A stretch of DNA of 64,000 bases from Brucellaceae bacterium (GTDB taxonomy: Bacteria > Pseudomonadota > Alphaproteobacteria > Rhizobiales > Rhizobiaceae). Positions 1 to 11,214 of the stretch are shown in pieces; position 1 is the stretch's first letter, and every line of letters starts with the position of its first letter. The notes beneath the pieces are model-generated. The model was not told the origin of the DNA, ran no database searches, and was given only the letters and a program-made list of their open reading frames with translations. The position numbers and the translations under genes were made by a program. The DNA lies in the NCBI GenBank assembly GCA_020637775.1, contig JACKJV010000008.1, forward strand, positions 1-64,000, written 5' to 3'.

Positions 1-107
1 GCAAGGAGGAGAAGGCGGCGGCGAAGGGCAAGGAGGATGATCCGAATCTGGCTGACCTCAAGGAACAGATCGCCGCCATGCAGCGCAAGCTCGACGCCAT
101 GTCCTGA
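1..107 (+). CDS. phaR: C-terminal end of polyhydroxyalkanoate synthesis repressor PhaR (partial)
   Basis: Only the last 34 codons are inside the window, reading in frame 3 to a TGA at 105-107. The peptide is Lys/Glu-rich and ends in an amphipathic helix of the type DLKEQIAAMQRKLDAMS. This resembles the C-terminal tail of alphaproteobacterial PhaR/AniA, a DNA-binding repressor that controls phasin and PHB metabolism genes. The assignment rests mainly on context: in rhizobia phaR commonly lies just before rpmF, mtgA and a polyprenyl synthase gene, and all three follow here. A strong intrinsic terminator lies 25 bp after the stop. The N-terminal DNA-binding domain is off the window, so identity is probable rather than proven. 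Confidence 0.55.
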   Translation, partial: KEEKAAAKGKEDDPNLADLKEQIAAMQRKLDAMS

Positions 108-132
108 TTTCGTCCCGCCGGACAGGAATGCG

Positions 133-170
133 GGCGCCGCTTGATATATCAGGCGGCGCCTTTCTTTTTC
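133..170 (+). terminator. Rho-independent terminator after phaR
   Basis: A perfect 8-bp stem, GGCGCCGC (133-140) with GCGGCGCC (153-160), is followed directly by TTTCTTTTTC (161-170). The 12-nt loop contains the palindrome TGATATATCA, which could extend the hairpin. It ends the rightward transcript before the convergent gamma-glutamyltransferase gene. Confidence 0.9.
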
Positions 171-189
171 GCAGGCGCAAAAAGCGGTG

Positions 190-1776
190 TCACCAGCCGG
201 CCGCCATGCCGTCCTTGCGCGCATCCGATCCGGCCTCCAGGAAGCCGGTTTCGTGGTTGATGCGGATGATCTGGCTGCCGCCCCAGGCTTTTGGCGCCGG
301 TTTCAACCCGTGCCCCCGCGCCGCCAGCCCGGCGATCGCGTCCTCCGCCATGTGCCGTTCATGCAGCAGCGTGCCGCTTTCGTCCCAGAACAGGCGGGCA
401 TGATCGATGGCCGCCTGAACATCCATTCCGTGATCCGTCAGGTTGGAAAACACATGCGCATGGCCCATCGGCTGATAGGCCCCGCCCATGACGCCGAAAC
501 TGTGCGAAACCCTGCCGTCCTTCATCGCCATGGCGGGGATGATGGTATGCATCGGGCGCTTGCCGCCCTTCATTTCGTTGGGATGGCCTTCCTCGAGGCT
601 GAAACAGGCGCCCCGATTCTGCAACACGATGCCCGATTCCGGCGTTGCCACCAGCGCACCGAAGCCCGAATAGATGGAATTGATGAAGGAGACGGCCCGC
701 CGGTCCCGGTCCACGACGGTCAGGTAGATCGTGTCGGCATCCGGCAGGTCCGGCAGCACGATGTCATCGGCGCGGCGCTCCGGATCGATCCGCGCGGCAA
801 GCGATTCCGTGTGGGCGGGCGACAGGATCTGTTCCGCGCTGGCGCCCATGCTGGCAGGATCGGCGAGGAGATGGTCACGCACCGAATAGGCCAGCCGCGC
901 CGCCTCGATTTCAAGGTGATACCGCGCCGCACCATCGGGCGGCAGCTTGCCGGCGCCAAGCGCGCCCAGGATATTGAGGATCACCAGCGCGACGATGCCC
1001 TGCCCGTTCGGCGGGATTTCGAGCACGTCATGGCCGCCGTAGCGGGTGGAAACTGGCGCGACCCAGTCGGCCCGCACCGCCGCAAGGTCTTCCTCATCCA
1101 TGAAGCCCCCCGCCTTGCGTACGGTCGCGGCGATTTCGGCTGCAACGGGTCCCTCGTAGAAGGCACGCGATCCCCCGGTGGCAATGGCGCGCAGGGTTTT
1201 CGCCAGCGCCGGGAAAGCAAAGCGTTCGCCGGTCACCGGCGCCCGCCCTCCGGCCAGGCAATGGCGGGCAGTGCCCTCGTCGCCCGCCAGGCCATCCGCC
1301 AGCAAGGCCCAGTCCCAGGCCACCCGTTCGTGAATGGGAAAACCCGCCTCGGCATAATGGATTGCCGGCTGCAGCAGGGCGTCCATGCCCCGTGTGCCAA
1401 ACCGCTCCGCAAGCCGCGCCCAGGCATCCACCGCGCCCGGCACGGTGATCGAAAGACCGCCGGTCGCCGGCACGCGGGCATGCCCCATGGCCCGCAGCTT
1501 TGCCGCATCGGCTGAGGCGGCCACGCGGCCGGAGCCGTTCAGGCCGTGAACGCTGCCGTCCGGTTCCGCCACGATGGCGAAACAGTCGCCGCCAATGCCG
1601 GTCATCTGCGGCTCCACCACGGCCAGAACCGCCGATGCGGCAATGGCGGCGTCCACGGCATTGCCGCCGCTTTTGAGAACGTCGAGCGCCACGACGGTGG
1701 CCAGCGGATGGGATGTTGCGGCCATGCCGTTTTCAGCGATGACGCGGGAGCGCCCCGGAAGATCGAAACAACGCAT
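190..1776 (-). CDS. ggt: Gamma-glutamyltransferase family protein
   Basis: This 528-residue Ntn-hydrolase covers both the large and small subunit regions of gamma-glutamyltranspeptidase. The N-terminal part carries the family signature EPQMTGIGGDCFAIV. The autoprocessing/nucleophile threonine is retained in the segment DTIYLTVVD, which aligns with the TTHYSVVD segment of E. coli GGT. The glycine-rich HTIIPAMAMKDG and GVMGGAYQPMGH segments follow. No signal peptide is visible, so it looks cytoplasmic, unlike periplasmic E. coli GGT. It would hydrolyse or transfer gamma-glutamyl groups, for example from glutathione, but the substrate cannot be read from sequence. A small membrane-protein gene lies 8 bp upstream on the same strand, so the two are probably cotranscribed. 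Confidence 0.88.
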   Translation of the reverse strand: MRCFDLPGRSRVIAENGMAATSHPLATVVALDVLKSGGNAVDAAIAASAVLAVVEPQMTGIGGDCFAIVAEPDGSVHGLNGSGRVAASADAAKLRAMGHARVPATGGLSITVPGAVDAWARLAERFGTRGMDALLQPAIHYAEAGFPIHERVAWDWALLADGLAGDEGTARHCLAGGRAPVTGERFAFPALAKTLRAIATGGSRAFYEGPVAAEIAATVRKAGGFMDEEDLAAVRADWVAPVSTRYGGHDVLEIPPNGQGIVALVILNILGALGAGKLPPDGAARYHLEIEAARLAYSVRDHLLADPASMGASAEQILSPAHTESLAARIDPERRADDIVLPDLPDADTIYLTVVDRDRRAVSFINSIYSGFGALVATPESGIVLQNRGACFSLEEGHPNEMKGGKRPMHTIIPAMAMKDGRVSHSFGVMGGAYQPMGHAHVFSNLTDHGMDVQAAIDHARLFWDESGTLLHERHMAEDAIAGLAARGHGLKPAPKAWGGSQIIRINHETGFLEAGSDARKDGMAAGW

Positions 1777-1784
1777 CGGGAAAC

Positions 1785-2186
1785 CTACTGGAACGTGACG
1801 TCACGGCCGGCCGCGCGCAGCGAAACGGTAAAGCCCGCCAGGACATCGACAAGTGCAATGACCATGAGAATGAAGAAGAGCGATGTCGCCGCGCCCTGGA
1901 CCAGCAGGAATTCCACCAGATAGGCCACGAAGACGAAGGTGGAGAGAAGATGGTCGACCACCGAGGCGTTGTGCGTGCGCGTGGCCTTGAGGATCTCGAG
2001 GAACAGCAGCACCAGCGCCACGACGAGGATCAGGTCCGCGACCGTCAGCGTGAAGACCCCGCCGGACATCATTTGCATGGAAAACACGGCCCCCGCGAAC
2101 GGAGCGTCCGCCGCACCGAAAACGCCGGCAAGGCCGAGATTGTAGACAAGGAACGGTATGATGAGCAGGGGAATGAGACCGAGCAC
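1785..2186 (-). CDS. Small four-helix integral membrane protein of unknown function
   Basis: Four hydrophobic segments can be seen: LIPLLIIPFLVYN, DLILVVALVLLFLEIL, TFVFVAYLVEFLLV and SLFFILMVIALVDVLAGF. Little lies between them, so this is a compact inner-membrane protein of about 133 residues. The reading frame is open further upstream to 2261, but that extension is Arg/Pro-rich. I chose the GTG at 2186 because a GGAGG lies 9 nt before it and the protein then begins just ahead of the first helix. The gene sits 8 bp upstream of the gamma-glutamyltransferase gene. I do not recognise a named family or catalytic motif. Confidence 0.7.
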   Translation of the reverse strand: MLGLIPLLIIPFLVYNLGLAGVFGAADAPFAGAVFSMQMMSGGVFTLTVADLILVVALVLLFLEILKATRTHNASVVDHLLSTFVFVAYLVEFLLVQGAATSLFFILMVIALVDVLAGFTVSLRAAGRDVTFQ

Positions 2187-2347
2187 GGCAGGAGCCCTCC
2201 GGGGATTCGCGGTGCGCGGATGGTGGTGCCCGCGCCCCGTTCCGTCAAGCGGCATTGGCACAAACGGAAACCGGCCGCCCGCCAGGGCAGCCGGTCTCGA
2301 AACGGATATGCCACGCCCCCCCCGAGGGTAGGGGAAGGGCGCCGGCC

Positions 2348-2527
2348 TTATTCCTTGGCTTCCAGGATCTGGCGGCCGCGATACATGCCGGTCTTCAGAT
2401 CGACATGATGCGGGCGGCGCAGTTCGCCGGAATTCTTGTCCTCGACATAGGTCGGGTTCTTCAGCGCGTCGGCGGAGCGGCGCATGCCGCGCTTCGACGG
2501 CGTCACTTTTCTTTTCGGTACAGCCAT
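2348..2527 (-). CDS. rpmF: 50S ribosomal protein L32
   Basis: The 59-residue product begins [18 protein letters not shown], the conserved start of bacterial L32, and continues with the alphaproteobacterial [20 protein letters not shown] tail. L32 is a structural protein of the large ribosomal subunit near the peptidyl-transferase region. The frame is open for nine further codons upstream, but the family start is unambiguous at 2527. The zinc-binding cysteines found in some L32 proteins are absent, which is usual for this lineage. It lies between mtgA and the membrane protein gene, all on the minus strand, as in many rhizobial genomes. Confidence 0.97.
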   Translation of the reverse strand: MAVPKRKVTPSKRGMRRSADALKNPTYVEDKNSGELRRPHHVDLKTGMYRGRQILEAKE

Positions 2528-2674
2528 GTTTCTACTCCGGTAAAAGCCAGACAAGCCAGCCGCATCACGCCCCCTCGGAGCGGCGGTCCGGCCTTTTAGT
2601 CCTGAAATCCGGGCTGCCTATACACGTCCGCGAAGGGTTTGACCAGCATCCCGGCCAAAAAAAACACGTGGCCG

Positions 2675-3442
2675 TCATTCCGTTCGCACGCAGTCCACAT
2701 AGCCGCCCGCCTTGGCCGCGCGCTGTTCGATCACCCGCGCCACGCGTGCCATGCCGCGCGACGGCCTTGAGGGAATGCGCGTGTAGGGATTGGGCAGCGA
2801 TGCTGTCAACAACGCAGCCTGGCGCCCGGTCAGCTTGGCCGCGCTGCGTCCGAACTGCGCCTGCGCCGCCGCTTCCACGCCATAGAGGCCATCGCCCAGC
2901 TCCGCGATATTGAGGTAGATTTCCATGATCCGCCGTTTCGGCAGGATGGCATCCACCATCAGCGCATAGGGAATTTCCAGCGCCTTGCGAACATAGGACC
3001 GCCCCGGCCAGAGATAGAGGTTCTTGACCACCTGCATGGTGATGGTGGAGGCGCCGCGCACCGCCTCGCCCTCCAGCGCATCGTCGATGACCTTGTTCAG
3101 TTCGGCGAAATCCACGCCATGATGGGAGCAGAACTGCCCGTCCTCCGACATGATCACCGAATGGACCAGTACCGGCGCGACCGTTTCCAGGCTGGCCCAT
3201 TGCCGCTCATAGCCCTTCAGCGTCACCAGGTCGCGGAGCATCAGGGTGGAAACGGGGTGTACGAACGGCAGGGCATTGAGAAGCGTGAGCAGGACAGGAA
3301 GCAGGGCCAGCGCCGCCAGGGCGAACAGGCCCCTGGCACCCCAGCGCCGCCACTGACGCCTGCGGCCGGAGGCGCCCGGCACCTGCTTTGCGGCCGGGCC
3401 CGTCTTTTTCTTCGGTTCGGTTTTCCTTGGCCTGGCTGCCAC
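2675..3442 (-). CDS. mtgA: Monofunctional biosynthetic peptidoglycan transglycosylase
   Basis: A 255-residue GT51-family glycosyltransferase that polymerises lipid II into glycan strands at the periplasmic face of the inner membrane. A basic N-terminus (about residues 1-32) precedes one membrane anchor (about 34-55). The catalytic segment [19 protein letters not shown] contains the conserved Glu and Asp. It is followed by [15 protein letters not shown] and by [19 protein letters not shown], the standard GT51 motifs in order. There is no transpeptidase domain, and the length is typical of MtgA. It is divergent from the polyprenyl synthase gene, with about 114 bp between starts. Confidence 0.95.
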   Translation of the reverse strand: MAARPRKTEPKKKTGPAAKQVPGASGRRRQWRRWGARGLFALAALALLPVLLTLLNALPFVHPVSTLMLRDLVTLKGYERQWASLETVAPVLVHSVIMSEDGQFCSHHGVDFAELNKVIDDALEGEAVRGASTITMQVVKNLYLWPGRSYVRKALEIPYALMVDAILPKRRIMEIYLNIAELGDGLYGVEAAAQAQFGRSAAKLTGRQAALLTASLPNPYTRIPSRPSRGMARVARVIEQRAAKAGGYVDCVRTE

Positions 3443-3556
3443 GGCGACTTTCCTGCAACGCTTTGCCCGACATACCCCGCCCTTGGACCGGTCGCAATGG
3501 AACCATCGGAAATGAGCCGCTTGACCCGGACGGTGTTTCGTCGCATGCGCTTGCCC

Positions 3557-4468
3557 ATGACAGAGCCATCCGATTTCCAGTCAGCGCTTGCCCGGCATGC
3601 CGATACGCTCGGTGTGCTTCTGGCAAACCTGCTCGACACACGCCCGCTCGATGGCGAAATCGCAAGGCCGGACCATCTGATGGCCGCCATGCGCCACGGT
3701 GCGCTGAATGGCGGCAAGCGGCTGCGCCCCTTTCTGCTCGTCGAGACCGCGCGCCTTTTCGACAAGACCGGCGAAGCGGTCATGCGCGTGGCCGCCGCGC
3801 TGGAATGCGTTCATTGCTATTCGCTCATCCATGACGACCTGCCTGCCATGGATGACGACGACATGCGCCGAGGACGGCCCACCGTCCACAAGGCCTTCGA
3901 CGAGGCGACCGCGATCCTGGCCGGCGACAGCCTGCTGACCTTCGCCTTCGACATCGTGGCGGACCCCGCGACCGATCTTGCCGACCGGCTGAAGACATCC
4001 CTCATCCTCCGGCTGGCGCGCGCCGCCGGCCCCGGCGGCATGGCCGGCGGCCAGGCGCTCGATCTCGACGCGGCGCAAAACCGCCCCGATGAGGAGGGCA
4101 TCATCCGCCTTCAGGCCATGAAGACCGGCGCGCTCATCCGTTTTGCCTGCGAGGCTGGCGCCATTGCCGCCAATGCACCCATGGCCGACCGCGACCGCCT
4201 CGCCGCCTTCGGCTCGGCCATCGGCCTTGCCTTCCAGCTCGCCGATGACCTGCTCGACCTGACAGCCGATGCAGGCACGCTGGGCAAGGCCACCGGCAAG
4301 GATGCCGGCGCCGGCAAGGCCACGCTGGCAGGTCTGCATGGCGCCGAATGGACCCGCCGCCAGCTCAATGCGCTGGTGGAAGAGGCCTGCGGCCTGCTGG
4401 AGCCCTATGGCGCCAGGGCATCGCTGCTTCTCGATGCCGCCCGCTTCGTTGCCATCCGGGATCGGTGA
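3557..4468 (+). CDS. ispA: Farnesyl diphosphate synthase / short-chain polyprenyl synthetase
   Basis: The product condenses isopentenyl diphosphate with allylic diphosphates to make C15 (possibly C20) prenyl diphosphates. The first aspartate-rich motif is [14 protein letters not shown] and the second is [10 protein letters not shown], and the [10 protein letters not shown] substrate-binding segment precedes them. In-frame ATGs occur at 3497, 3545 and 3557. I chose 3557 because the protein (303 residues, [11 protein letters not shown]) then matches the usual family length, though no strong ribosome-binding site favours any of the three. With ispG 3 kb away, two isoprenoid pathway genes flank the histidine kinase. 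Confidence 0.93.
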   Translation: MTEPSDFQSALARHADTLGVLLANLLDTRPLDGEIARPDHLMAAMRHGALNGGKRLRPFLLVETARLFDKTGEAVMRVAAALECVHCYSLIHDDLPAMDDDDMRRGRPTVHKAFDEATAILAGDSLLTFAFDIVADPATDLADRLKTSLILRLARAAGPGGMAGGQALDLDAAQNRPDEEGIIRLQAMKTGALIRFACEAGAIAANAPMADRDRLAAFGSAIGLAFQLADDLLDLTADAGTLGKATGKDAGAGKATLAGLHGAEWTRRQLNALVEEACGLLEPYGARASLLLDAARFVAIRDR

Positions 4469-4547
4469 GGCGAAGCCGCAAGGGCCTTAAGGGCCAATTC
4501 GGCCAGGCATGTTAAGCTGGCCTTAAGGTTAATTGCCGACTGTGGAA

Positions 4548-7091
<2,544 letters not shown>

Positions 7092-7112
7092 ACCGGATGC
7101 GCCGCGCCGCGC

Positions 7113-8366
7113 CTATTCCGCGGCCGCATGACGCCCGCCGCCGAAACGCCGCTCGATATAATCGGCCACCATCACCTGGAATTCCCCGGCAATGTTGGCG
7201 CCGCGCAGCGTGGCCGCCTTCCTGCCCTCGATGAACACGGGCGCCGCCGGCGTCTCGCCCGTGCCCGGCAAGGATATGCCGATATCGGCATGCTTGCTCT
7301 CGCCCGGCCCGTTGACGATACAGCCCATCACCGCCACCGACAGGGCCTCCACGCCCGGATATTTCTCCCGCCACACCGGCATGTTGGCGCGCAGGTCCTC
7401 CTGGATCGCCTGCGCCAGCTCCTGGAACACGGTGGATGTGGTGCGACCGCAGCCCGGACAGGCCGCGACGATGGGCACAAACTGCCTGAAGCCCATCGTC
7501 TGGAGCAGTTCCTGCGCCACCTGGACCTCGCGCGTCCGGTCGCCGCCCGGCTCCGGCGTCAGCGAGATTCGGATCGTGTCGCCAATGCCCTGCTGCAACA
7601 GGATGCCCATGGCGGCGGAAGAAGCGACGATGCCTTTCGTGCCCATGCCCGCCTCGGTCAGGCCCAGATGAAGGGCATGGTCCGAACGCGCCGCCAGCAT
7701 GGTATAGACGGCGATGAGGTCCTGCACCTGCGAGACCTTGGCCGACAGGATGATCCGGTCGCGGCCAAGCCCGATTTCCTCGGCCAGTTGCGCCGACAGC
7801 AGCGCCGATTGCACGATGGCCTCGCGCATCACCTCGTTGGCGGTCAGCGGCGCGCCCTTGGCATGGTTCTCGTCCATCAGGCGGGTCAGCAGTTCCTGGT
7901 CCAGCGAGCCCCAGTTGACGCCGATGCGCACCGGCTTGTCATGCCGGATCGCGGTTTCGATGATGGCGGCGAACTGCCGGTCCTTCTTGTCCTTGAAGCC
8001 GACATTGCCCGGATTGATGCGGTACTTGGCCAGCGCCTCGGCGCAGGCCGGATGGTCTGCCAGCAGCTTATGGCCGATATAGTGGAAATCGCCGACCAGC
8101 GGCACGTCGACACCCAGCCGGTCCAGCCGCTCGCGGATGCGCGGAACCTGGGCCGCCGCTTCGTCGCGATCCACCGTGATGCGCACGACCTCGGACCCGG
8201 CGCGCGCCAGGGCCGCGACCTGCGCCACCGTGGCATCTGCGTCGGCTGTATCCGTATTGGTCATGGATTGCAAGACCACCGGCGCTTCTCCGCCGACCAT
8301 GACATCGCCGACGCGCACGCCGACCGTCTTCTTGCGCGGGAAGGGATGGGAGAAATACTGCGTCAT
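7113..8366 (-). CDS. ispG: 4-hydroxy-3-methylbut-2-en-1-yl diphosphate synthase
   Basis: IspG (GcpE) reduces methylerythritol cyclodiphosphate to HMBPP in the MEP isoprenoid pathway, using a [4Fe-4S] cluster. The 417-residue product has the family N-terminus ([20 protein letters not shown]), the TIM-barrel segment [12 protein letters not shown], and the cluster ligands in [10 protein letters not shown] and CIVNGPGE near the C-terminus. The frame is open upstream to 8474, but ATG 8366 (MTQYFSHPF) gives the conserved length. Its 3' end faces the 3' end of the histidine kinase gene across a 21-bp gap. Confidence 0.96.
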   Translation of the reverse strand: MTQYFSHPFPRKKTVGVRVGDVMVGGEAPVVLQSMTNTDTADADATVAQVAALARAGSEVVRITVDRDEAAAQVPRIRERLDRLGVDVPLVGDFHYIGHKLLADHPACAEALAKYRINPGNVGFKDKKDRQFAAIIETAIRHDKPVRIGVNWGSLDQELLTRLMDENHAKGAPLTANEVMREAIVQSALLSAQLAEEIGLGRDRIILSAKVSQVQDLIAVYTMLAARSDHALHLGLTEAGMGTKGIVASSAAMGILLQQGIGDTIRISLTPEPGGDRTREVQVAQELLQTMGFRQFVPIVAACPGCGRTTSTVFQELAQAIQEDLRANMPVWREKYPGVEALSVAVMGCIVNGPGESKHADIGISLPGTGETPAAPVFIEGRKAATLRGANIAGEFQVMVADYIERRFGGGRHAAAE

Positions 8367-8531
8367 GGTGATCCTGCCATTGGATTTGGCTGTGCTGTCC
8401 GATGTGGCGGCGACGGGCCTGATTGTCAACGGTCGCGGGCAGGCGTGGAAGGTCATGGACGGACAAGCCGGCAAGCCCTTCTCATCCTCGCAGGAAAAGA
8501 TGACGCAAATTTAATGCCGCTTTCGGTTGAT

Positions 8532-8571
8532 CTTTTGTCGCGTTGCAACAATGTTCTTTTGCATCGCAACA
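8532..8571. promoter_or_regulatory. TGC-rich repeated motif upstream of bdhA, candidate PhaR site
   Basis: Two related segments lie just before the bdhA start: CTTTTGTCGCGTTGCAACA (8532-8550) and CTTTTGCATCGCAACA (8556-8571). The second contains the inverted repeat TTGC-ATC-GCAA and the first contains the palindrome GTTGCAAC. The second motif recurs with two transitions upstream of pyc at 25530-25545. PhaR-family repressors are known to bind TGC-rich inverted repeats. Assigning these sites to PhaR is an inference. Confidence 0.45.
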
Positions 8572-8588
8572 AAGCTTTGGAGTTCGCC

Positions 8589-9377
8589 ATGTCCACGCCA
8601 CGCACTGCCGTCATCACCGGCTCGACCTCGGGCATCGGACTGGGCATCGCCCACGCCCTGGCAGCCAGCGGCTGCAATATCGTCATCAACTCCTTTTCCG
8701 ACAGCGACGACGATCACGCCATTGCGGCCGGCATGGCGCAGACCCACGGCATCGAGGCCGTCTACATCCAGGCGGACATGTCCAAACCCGACCAGTGCCG
8801 CGGCCTGATCGCCAAGGCGGCCGAACGCTTCGGCACCGTCGACATTCTTGTCAACAATGCCGGCATCCAGCATGTGGCGAAGGTCGAGGATTTTCCGCCG
8901 GAAAAGTGGGACGCCATCCTGGCAATCAACCTGTCGTCCTCGTTTCACACCATCGCAGCCGCCGCGCCGATGATGAAACGGGCCGGCTGGGGCCGCATCG
9001 TCAACATTGCCTCGGCCCATGGCCTGACCGCCTCCCCCTACAAGTCGGCCTATGTCTCCGCCAAGCATGGCCTCGTTGGCCTGACGAAGACCGTGGCGCT
9101 TGAAATGGCGGAAGCACGCGTCGCCGTCACATGCAATGCCATCTGCCCGGGCTATGTGAAGACGCCCCTGGTCGAGGGCCAGATCGCCGACCAGATGAAG
9201 GCCCATGGCATGGGCCGCGACGAAGTGATCGAGAAGGTGATTCTCGAACGCCAGCCGACGAAGGAATTTGCGACGGTCGAGGAAATCGGCGGAACCGCTG
9301 TCTTCCTTTGCTCCGAAGCCGCCGCCCAGATCACCGGGACCACGATCTCCATCGACGGCGGCTGGACCGCGCTGTAG
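8589..9377 (+). CDS. bdhA: 3-hydroxybutyrate dehydrogenase (SDR)
   Basis: A 262-residue short-chain dehydrogenase that oxidises D-3-hydroxybutyrate to acetoacetate with NAD, the step that follows PHB depolymerisation. The cofactor motif TGSTSGIGLGIA is at the N-terminus. NNAGIQHV marks the central strand, and the catalytic Ser/Tyr/Lys set includes SAYVSAKHGL. The segments CNAICPGYVKTPLVE and TISIDGGWTAL are characteristic of the 3-hydroxybutyrate dehydrogenase subfamily. Start ATG 8589 gives the usual length. The patatin-like gene begins 16 bp after the stop, suggesting an operon. A phaR end lies 8.5 kb to the left. Confidence 0.92.
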   Translation: MSTPRTAVITGSTSGIGLGIAHALAASGCNIVINSFSDSDDDHAIAAGMAQTHGIEAVYIQADMSKPDQCRGLIAKAAERFGTVDILVNNAGIQHVAKVEDFPPEKWDAILAINLSSSFHTIAAAAPMMKRAGWGRIVNIASAHGLTASPYKSAYVSAKHGLVGLTKTVALEMAEARVAVTCNAICPGYVKTPLVEGQIADQMKAHGMGRDEVIEKVILERQPTKEFATVEEIGGTAVFLCSEAAAQITGTTISIDGGWTAL

Positions 9378-9393
9378 CGGCGAGGAGCGCAAC

Positions 9394-10515
9394 ATGAGAC
9401 GCGCGAACGATACCTCGCCGCCGGCCAGGCCGGTCAACCTTGCGCTCCAGGGCGGCGGCTCCCATGGCGCCTTCACCTGGGGCGTGCTCGACCGGCTTCT
9501 GGAAGACACGCGCATCCGCTTCGATGCAGTGTCAGGCACCTCCGCCGGTGCGATGAACGCGGTTGCGCTGGCCGACGGATGGGTGCGCGGCGGACGCGAA
9601 GGCGCGCGTGAGCGCCTCCATGCCTTCTGGCAGGCCGTTGGCATGAAAGGGCGTTTCTCGCCCTTTCAGCGCACGCCATGGGATGTGTTTCTGGGCAACT
9701 GGACGGTGACCAGCAACCCGGCCTATGCCTTTTTCGACTTCCTGTCGCGCATGGTCTCGCCGGCCATGGCCAACCCGCTGGGCATCAATCCGTTGCGCGA
9801 GGCCGTGGAGGCGCAGATCGATTTCGCCAATGTCCGCGCCTGTGAGACGATGCGCCTCTTCATCTCGGCGACAAGCGTCCAGACCGGCCAGTTGCGGGTC
9901 TTTTCCGATGGCGAGATCGACGTGGATACGGTCATGGCCTCCGCCTGCCTTCCGACCATCTTCCAGCCCGTCCGGATCGGCGGGGAAGACTACTGGGACG
10001 GCGGCTATGGCGGCAACCCGGCGCTTTTCCCGTTTTTCTATGCCAACACCACGGAAGACGTGCTGCTGGTCCAGATCAATCCGATACGCCGGGCGGAAAC
10101 GCCGGTCACGGCGCGTGAAATCCAGAACCGGATCGACGAGATCACCTTCAACGCGGCCCTGCTGCGCGAGTTCCGGGCCATCGCCTTCGTCAAGAAACTG
10201 ATCGAGAACGGCAATATCAGCCATCAGCACTACCGTGATATTCGCATGCATCGAATCGATGCAGACGAGGCGTTGGCCGGCCTGTCCGCCGATTCGAAGA
10301 TCTCCGCCGAATGGGAATTCCTGAAATACATGCGTGACCTTGGCCGCGCGGCGGCCGACGACTGGCTGGAGGACGGTGTTCACAATGTCGGCATACGCGC
10401 CGGGCTCGACCTTTCGGACGAACTCGATCCGGCCATGGCACCCGTTCCCAGGCGTCCCGTCGGCCGCCGGGTCCGTGATTTCCTCGCCATGCGCACCCGG
10501 CCGCACAGGATGTGA
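9394..10515 (+). CDS. Patatin-like phospholipase family protein
   Basis: A 373-residue serine hydrolase with a Ser-Asp dyad. The oxyanion-hole segment LALQGGGSHGAFTWG is near residue 20, the nucleophile elbow is GTSAG in VSGTSAGAMNAVALA, and the catalytic Asp is in DYWDGGYGGNPAL. ATG 9394 is preceded by GAGGAGC at a suitable distance. The gene follows bdhA by 16 bp, and this pairing suggests a role in lipid or polyhydroxyalkanoate turnover, but that is inference because patatins act on many acyl esters. No signal peptide is seen, so it probably acts in the cytoplasm or at the inner membrane face. Confidence 0.88.
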   Translation: MRRANDTSPPARPVNLALQGGGSHGAFTWGVLDRLLEDTRIRFDAVSGTSAGAMNAVALADGWVRGGREGARERLHAFWQAVGMKGRFSPFQRTPWDVFLGNWTVTSNPAYAFFDFLSRMVSPAMANPLGINPLREAVEAQIDFANVRACETMRLFISATSVQTGQLRVFSDGEIDVDTVMASACLPTIFQPVRIGGEDYWDGGYGGNPALFPFFYANTTEDVLLVQINPIRRAETPVTAREIQNRIDEITFNAALLREFRAIAFVKKLIENGNISHQHYRDIRMHRIDADEALAGLSADSKISAEWEFLKYMRDLGRAAADDWLEDGVHNVGIRAGLDLSDELDPAMAPVPRRPVGRRVRDFLAMRTRPHRM

Positions 10516-10553
10516 GCCGGCACGCAAGGCGCCCTGCAAGAAGGCCGGCCGGC

Positions 10554-11129
10554 TCAGCCCGCGCCAGCGCCGATCGCCGCCATCTGCATGGCAAGGAAAC
10601 GCTCCAGCGCCTGTTCGCGGTCCTCTTTCGCCCTGACCCGCAGCTTCATCCCCTCCAGCCAGTCGGAAAGCTGGGTCGCCAGCAAGGGACCATCGAGCGG
10701 CGCGCGCGCCCCCGCCGCCTCGTAGACCGGCGCCAGAAGCGCGACCTTGCGCGCCTTCCAGTCATCCAGCCAGCCGGCGGACAGCCCGCTCTTCATGTCG
10801 ATGAGTTCGGCGCCGTGCGGTGTCGCCTCCATTTGCGCCATCATGTCGAGAATGCCTTCGCGGATGGCTGCCGCGATCCGTTCCCTGGCCGGCGCCGGGC
10901 GCACGAGCGCCTTGCGCATGACCTCCAGCGACTCCTCCAGCATGGCTGTTGCGCCGGCGTCGTAGATCGCCTGCTTGTTGCGAAAGAACTGGTAAAGCGC
11001 CGGCCGCGACATGCCGGCGGCCTGGGCGATGTCGTCCATCGTCACGCGCGAGAAACCGTAGGCCATGAACTGGCCGATGGCTGCGTGAAGGATGGCGGAC
11101 TGCTTGTCGGTCTGGATATGCGTCGTCAT
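10554..11129 (-). CDS. TetR family transcriptional regulator
   Basis: A 191-residue regulator. The N-terminal helix-turn-helix is clear (FSRVTMDDIAQAAGMSRPALYQFFRNKQAIYDAG, about residues 25-58, broken here into its two recognisable halves: DDIAQAAGMSRPALYQFF and RNKQAIYDAG). The C-terminal ligand domain is variable, as expected. It is transcribed divergently from the molybdoenzyme operon starting at 11215. The 85-bp gap holds a near-consensus promoter overlapped by a 9-bp-arm inverted repeat, so it very likely represses that operon, and perhaps itself, until an aromatic or aldehyde substrate is bound. The inducer is unknown. Confidence 0.9.
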   Translation of the reverse strand: MTTHIQTDKQSAILHAAIGQFMAYGFSRVTMDDIAQAAGMSRPALYQFFRNKQAIYDAGATAMLEESLEVMRKALVRPAPARERIAAAIREGILDMMAQMEATPHGAELIDMKSGLSAGWLDDWKARKVALLAPVYEAAGARAPLDGPLLATQLSDWLEGMKLRVRAKEDREQALERFLAMQMAAIGAGAG

Positions 11130-11157
11130 CCCGGCACCATAAGACGGCGCGCACGCA

Positions 11158-11191
11158 TTGACAATCTGACATTTTGACGAATAATGTCAGA
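11158..11191 (+). promoter_or_regulatory. Promoter and TetR-type operator of the molybdoenzyme operon
   Basis: TTGACA (11158-11163), a 16-bp spacer and AATAAT (11180-11185) form a near-consensus sigma-70 promoter. An inverted repeat with perfect 9-bp arms, TCTGACATT (11165-11173) and AATGTCAGA (11183-11191), covers the spacer and the -10 element. Repressor binding there would occlude RNA polymerase. The adjacent divergent TetR gene is the obvious regulator. Confidence 0.8.
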
Positions 11192-11214
11192 ACGTGAAAC
11201 CAAAGGGGTCCGCC

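Noticed and set aside
142..151. TGATATATCA palindrome identical to the GntR operator
   Set aside because: It forms the loop of the terminator after phaR, between convergent genes, far from any promoter. Its identity to the operator at 35.5 kb is probably coincidence.
2069..2314. Alternative minus-strand frame over the small membrane protein
   Set aside because: The overlapping frame from GTG 2186 has four clear membrane helices and a GGAGG; this one is an Arg/Cys/Ser-rich shadow.
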